From NCBI GenBank assembly GCA_013415595.1, contig JAAEEW010000150.1, positions 1 through 9,700 of the forward strand: 9,700 nucleotides of DNA, written 5' to 3'. This stretch comes from Methanosarcinales archaeon (GTDB taxonomy: Archaea; Halobacteriota; Methanosarcinia; Methanotrichales; Methanotrichaceae). The notes below the pieces were generated by a model. That model saw only the letters and a program-made list of their open reading frames with translations, searched no databases and was not told the origin of the DNA. The stretch's first letter is position 1, and every line of letters starts with the position of its first letter. Shown in pieces: positions 5,945-9,700 of the stretch. Both the position numbers and the translations under genes were made by a program.

Positions 5945-6090
5945 GGTTTGTTGCCGGCCCGGAATCTCTGGCGCTCTTTGGAGGTAAGGCCATCCCAGAG
6001 CCCGGGCTGGCAAGGAGCCCCTGGCGGATGAAGTCTGCGGGCTCCTCTGGTTGAGATCGGCCCATAGAAGGCCAGTTGTCTCTTGTCTGT
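5945..6090 (+). ncRNA. Candidate structured non-coding RNA (three stem-loops)
   Basis: Three stem-loops follow each other. Stem 1: 5951-5962 pairs with 6002-6013 (12 bp, one G-T), topped by 5966-5971 with 5995-6000 (6 bp). Stem 2: 6013-6020 pairs with 6039-6046 (8 bp, sharing A6013 with stem 1), topped by 6024-6028 with 6034-6038 (5 bp, one G-T) and a TGAAG loop. Stem 3: 6053-6057 pairs with 6078-6082 (one G-T), topped by 6059-6062 with 6070-6073. A strong TATA box lies about 30 bases upstream. The 5' end carries two AGGAGG copies (5931-5936 and 5941-5946). The region does not show RNase P, SRP RNA, tRNA or C/D box signatures. No clear T-tract end is visible, so the 3' end is a guess. It could instead be a regulatory leader or a repeat-like element. 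The pairing is seen; the RNA gene is inferred. Confidence 0.45.
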
Positions 6091-6095
6091 ATGAG

Positions 6096-6134
6096 TTATA
6101 TAATTATTTGAGACAGATTATGAATTGTTCATAA
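6096..6134. promoter_or_regulatory. Symmetric TATA element followed by a 7-bp dyad
   Basis: TTATATAA (6096-6103) reads the same on both strands. Fifteen bases later, TTATGAA (6118-6124) and TTCATAA (6128-6134) form a perfect inverted repeat with a TTG spacer. If the TATA element serves the plus strand, transcription would start inside the dyad, which is the layout of a promoter with an operator. No convincing gene follows on the plus strand. Confidence 0.35.
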
Positions 6135-6331
6135 ATCCTGCCCTGGCCAGGGGCCACTCTGGCCCCAAGTCCCCAGTCCAGGCAGGCCCCGGGCCATGCC
6201 CAATTGAAATCAGGGGGGGGCCCTTTGGGGAATCGAGCCTGAAGTGGCCTCACAAAATAGTCCTCATAAAAAAAATGTGTGGCCATACCGGGGGATTCAA
6301 TCATCCGCCCCGTCGCTACACCCTGCTCTTT
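6135..6331. other. Non-coding stretch between the dyad and pyrG
   Basis: No convincing gene is seen. The stretch has a GGGGCC-ACTCT-GGCCCC hairpin (6150-6166), a run of eight G (6213-6220) and the T8 tract of the pyrG 3' end. A 66-codon minus-strand frame here runs through the terminator and is not believed. Confidence 0.5.
6244..6284 (-). terminator. pyrG terminator with T8 tract
   Basis: On the minus strand a run of eight T (6268-6275) occurs about 57 bases after the pyrG stop. It sits in the loop of an imperfect stem, TGGCCACACA against TGTGAGGCCA with one mismatch. The T run itself is the expected archaeal termination signal. Confidence 0.6.
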
Positions 6332-7942
<1,611 letters not shown>

Positions 7943-7961
7943 ATCTGCGTTACCCCATAAA

Positions 7962-8897
7962 TCACGCCTTGAGGACCGAAGCCGCACCATATATGATAAG
8001 GGTGACGATCAGCATGGAAGAGGCCAGGGCGCCGTAAAACTCGGGCAGGGTCTCGGTATAGAATGTGAGAAGCAGCAGAGCCATCAGAGCTGCCAGCAGG
8101 GCGGCAGGAACCATTGGCCACCTCCTCTCCTGGGCGTAGCCGGGCAGGTCCCCGTAGACGTAGTCCGTGGCCACCTCTTCTCCAGGCCGGTAGTCTTCGA
8201 AGTCTTCCCTGTCCCTCATCGGCGTCTCCTCTGACCCTGGCCTCTGGATTCTCTGTTCTCGTGAGCGGCGGTCTTGCACCTCCTCTTCTTCGTACTCCCG
8301 GGTGGCGGACCACCCCCGGATCCTGCGCTCAAAGGCCACCTGCTCCGGGGAGTTCAGGGTCTTCAGGGGGTCGCTGTACTCTTCCTGGCCTCCGGAATCC
8401 TGAAGATCGCCGGCTGCCACCGCCCGGGCCCCGGGCCTATCCTCCTCCACCTCTCCTGGCATCTCCCTTATTCTTATCCTGCTCCGGCCGGGCGGTGCCT
8501 CCTCCTGGGGGAGGGAATCGTCTTCCTCATCGTCTCCTTCCTCGCCTCCCTCTTCTTCCCGGTCCTCAGCATCCGGCTCCTCGCTGATCAGGGTGACCGG
8601 GATATGGACCGGGCCGCTGGAGCTATGCAAAACGATCTCTCCGGTCATCAGGTCGTCGTCCTCCGGGGCCACGGCGGTGAAGGCCACGGTCTTCTCCAGG
8701 ACCACGTACTGGTTATCCCTGGCCGCAGTGACCAGGGTCTTCAGCTCCGGGCTGACCTCCACCGTGATGCTGGTGGGATCTCCCAGATTGACCACCCGCA
8801 GCTCGAAGCTCCTCTTCTCGCCGGGATAGAGACGGAGGAGAATGGGCTCAGGATCCGCATCTCCGGCGCTGTCGTTGATCTGAACTAAGAAGCTCAT
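7962..8897 (-). CDS. Unrecognised protein: N-terminal beta-sandwich-like domain, charged linker, two C-terminal TM helices
   Basis: I do not recognise the family of this 311-residue protein. Residues about 15-105 look like an Ig-like beta domain: LRLYPGEKRSFELRVVNLGD, then alternating strands to HIPVTLISEE, as in domains that normally sit outside cells. Residues 106-258 form a long, highly charged, proline-rich and probably disordered linker (for example EEEGGEEGDDEEDD). Two hydrophobic helices close the protein (about 261-280 and 289-309). There is no N-terminal signal peptide. With two helices both ends should lie on the same side, so the beta domain may be cytoplasmic. The ATG at 8897 is preferred to 8924 because a G-rich GGGGTGG site precedes it and MSFLVQIND starts the structured domain. 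An AT-rich promoter lies just upstream. It leads the pyrG transcript. The gene is real by codon pattern; the role is unknown. Confidence 0.8.
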   Translation of the reverse strand: MSFLVQINDSAGDADPEPILLRLYPGEKRSFELRVVNLGDPTSITVEVSPELKTLVTAARDNQYVVLEKTVAFTAVAPEDDDLMTGEIVLHSSSGPVHIPVTLISEEPDAEDREEEGGEEGDDEEDDSLPQEEAPPGRSRIRIREMPGEVEEDRPGARAVAAGDLQDSGGQEEYSDPLKTLNSPEQVAFERRIRGWSATREYEEEEVQDRRSREQRIQRPGSEETPMRDREDFEDYRPGEEVATDYVYGDLPGYAQERRWPMVPAALLAALMALLLLTFYTETLPEFYGALASSMLIVTLIIYGAASVLKA

Positions 8898-8921
8898 TGA
8901 CCACCCCCCAGATACCGCTGA

Positions 8922-8942
8922 CAATAATTAAATTATTTATCC
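8922..8942 (-). promoter_or_regulatory. TATA box of the two-TM protein-pyrG transcript
   Basis: GATAAATAATTTAATTATTG on the minus strand lies 25-45 bases before the ATG at 8897. It is the only AT-rich stretch between the two genes. Transcription would start close to 8905-8912, leaving a leader just long enough for the G-rich ribosome site. Confidence 0.55.
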
Positions 8943-8969
8943 CTGTTGATAATCTTTGCGGGGCCCTCC

Positions 8970-9152
8970 TCACTCCCGGAGGTCAGGCGGCAGCATGTTG
9001 GGAATGCCCTCTTCGATGGGATAGGTCTCCTTGCAGGCCGGGCAAGTCAGCTTGCCGGTCAGGATCTCCTTCTCGTTCTCCTCAAAGACCTCGAGGGTGA
9101 GGTCCCCCTTGCACAGGGGGCAGGCCAGGATGTCCAGAAGGTCACGTTTCAT
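8970..9152 (-). CDS. Trm112 family zinc protein (methyltransferase activator)
   Basis: This 60-residue protein fits the Trm112/UPF0434 family. These small zinc proteins bind and activate class I methyltransferases acting on tRNA, rRNA or release factors in eukaryotes and archaea. Visible signatures are MKRDLLDILACPLCKGDL at the start, the zinc pairs C11/C14 and C37/C40, and the closing segment YPIEEGIPNMLP (44-55), which is highly typical. The length is normal for the short form. The ATG at 9152 has no good ribosome site, and a TATA-like GTTTAATT lies 25-35 bases upstream, so the mRNA may be leaderless. It sits between top6A and the two-TM protein on the same strand, with its own promoter. 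The partner methyltransferase is not encoded in this window. Confidence 0.92.
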   Translation of the reverse strand: MKRDLLDILACPLCKGDLTLEVFEENEKEILTGKLTCPACKETYPIEEGIPNMLPPDLRE

Positions 9153-9175
9153 GCTTCTTTCTGATCCGGCGCAGG

Positions 9176-9189
9176 GAATTAAACTTTCT
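9176..9189 (-). promoter_or_regulatory. TATA-like element of the Trm112 gene
   Basis: AAAGTTTAATTCCC on the minus strand is centred about 30 bases before the ATG at 9152. That distance would place the start of transcription at or within a few bases of the start codon, matching the lack of a ribosome site. Confidence 0.5.
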
Positions 9190-9262
9190 CATCCGGCAGG
9201 GTGTGAGGAATCCGTGGGAATTTTTTGGCCACCGGCCTGCCGGGGACGCCGGGACGAGGTCC

Positions 9263-9700
9263 TCAGGCCATCCCCAGCTCGGATAGCCTGGCCGGGAGGT
9301 ACTCCCGGGTGACGAAGTCCAGGCCTTTGCCGGCGAAGGCCTGCTGCTCAGCCTTCCTCTTCAGGTCGATCTGGAGCTGGATCTGCTTCTTCCAGTAGTC
9401 GTTGTTGAAGCGGGGATCGGCCAGCTCGCTACGCAGGGCGTGCAAATCCCGGTCGGTGAGCTTGTCTGTAGACAGGTTGTAGTCCACGATGTCGCTTGGC
9501 TGGACGCCCAGGAAACGGGCGGTGGGGGTTACCAGGTGCTCGGAGAGGTGGGCGCTCTTGATGGCCCCGTAGGCTACGCTGGCGAAGATGCGGTAGCTCC
9601 AGGGGTCCCCATCGGTGAACACCGCCACCGGGATGTTCAGTTCGGCGTTCAGCCGCCGGATCAGCCGTCTGGTGGACCTGGCAGGCTGGCCCTTGAGGTG
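9263..9700 (-). CDS. top6A: DNA topoisomerase VI subunit A, C-terminal part (cut by window edge)
   Basis: Topoisomerase VI is the archaeal type IIB enzyme (A2B2) that passes one duplex through another and relaxes supercoils; subunit A is the Spo11-like DNA-cleaving part. The last 146 residues are visible, in frame from position 9700 (HLKGQPARSTRRLIRRL). They include the Toprim DxD motif in VFTDGDPWSYRI, the typical SVAYGAIKSAHLSE and FLGVQPSDIVDY, and the C-terminal QQAFAGKGLDFVTREYLP. The family is usually around 360-370 residues, so about 60% lies beyond the window, including the catalytic tyrosine. The visible part is intact and ends with a normal stop. The subunit B gene is usually adjacent and would be expected upstream, outside the window. 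Confidence 0.97.
   Translation of the reverse strand, partial: HLKGQPARSTRRLIRRLNAELNIPVAVFTDGDPWSYRIFASVAYGAIKSAHLSEHLVTPTARFLGVQPSDIVDYNLSTDKLTDRDLHALRSELADPRFNNDYWKKQIQLQIDLKRKAEQQAFAGKGLDFVTREYLPARLSELGMA

Noticed and set aside
5773..6054. 93-codon plus-strand frame across the candidate RNA
   Set aside because: It begins upstream of the only good plus-strand TATA box, has no ribosome site and shows no domain or protein-like composition.
6104..6304. 66-codon minus-strand frame downstream of pyrG
   Set aside because: It runs through the T8 terminator and the GC-rich hairpins, has no proper ribosome spacing and has no recognisable protein features.
6285..6330. tRNA T-arm-like GGGGATTCAATC
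   Set aside because: No acceptor stem, D-arm or anticodon arm can be paired around it.

Overview
The window looks like chromosomal DNA from a GC-rich methanogenic archaeon. The best guess is Methanothrix/Methanosaeta or a close relative in Methanosarcinales, and this is inferred, not proven. The evidence is an archaeal/eukaryotic-type glycyl-tRNA synthetase, DNA topoisomerase VI subunit A, a Trm112-like mini-protein, a CTP-dependent polyprenol/diacylglycerol kinase homologue, a TPR protein, archaeal TATA boxes at about the right distance from several starts, and poly-T tracts just after genes. No rRNA, tRNA, insertion sequence, CRISPR array or phage gene was seen.

Layout. Positions 1-320 (-) hold the N-terminal part of adenylate kinase. 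Positions 536-2938 (-) hold glyS followed by a membrane-embedded lipid kinase homologue, probably one transcript ending at a T7 tract. Positions 3207-3608 (-) encode a small winged-helix protein. Positions 3865-5220 (+) encode a six-repeat TPR protein and a lipoprotein-type cyclophilin. Positions 5344-5748 (-) encode a small ferritin-like di-iron protein. Positions 5764-6331 form the only long gap without a convincing gene. Positions 6332-8897 (-) hold an unrecognised two-TM protein with a charged linker, followed 19 bases later by pyrG. Positions 8970-9152 (-) encode a Trm112-family zinc protein, and 9263-9700 (-) the C-terminal 146 residues of topoisomerase VI subunit A.

Most genes are housekeeping: nucleotide metabolism (adk, pyrG), translation (glyS, Trm112), DNA topology (top6A) and lipid metabolism. 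The functional links between neighbours are loose. The lipid kinase homologue may use CTP, which pyrG makes, but the two genes are not adjacent.

The most interesting region is 5914-6134. A strong forward TATA box lies about 30 bases before three consecutive stable stem-loops (5951-6082) that match no RNA class I recognise. A symmetric TATA element and a perfect 7-bp dyad follow. This is a candidate undescribed non-coding RNA, transcribed divergently from the ferritin-like gene. All structures were paired by eye and no folding or database search was run.
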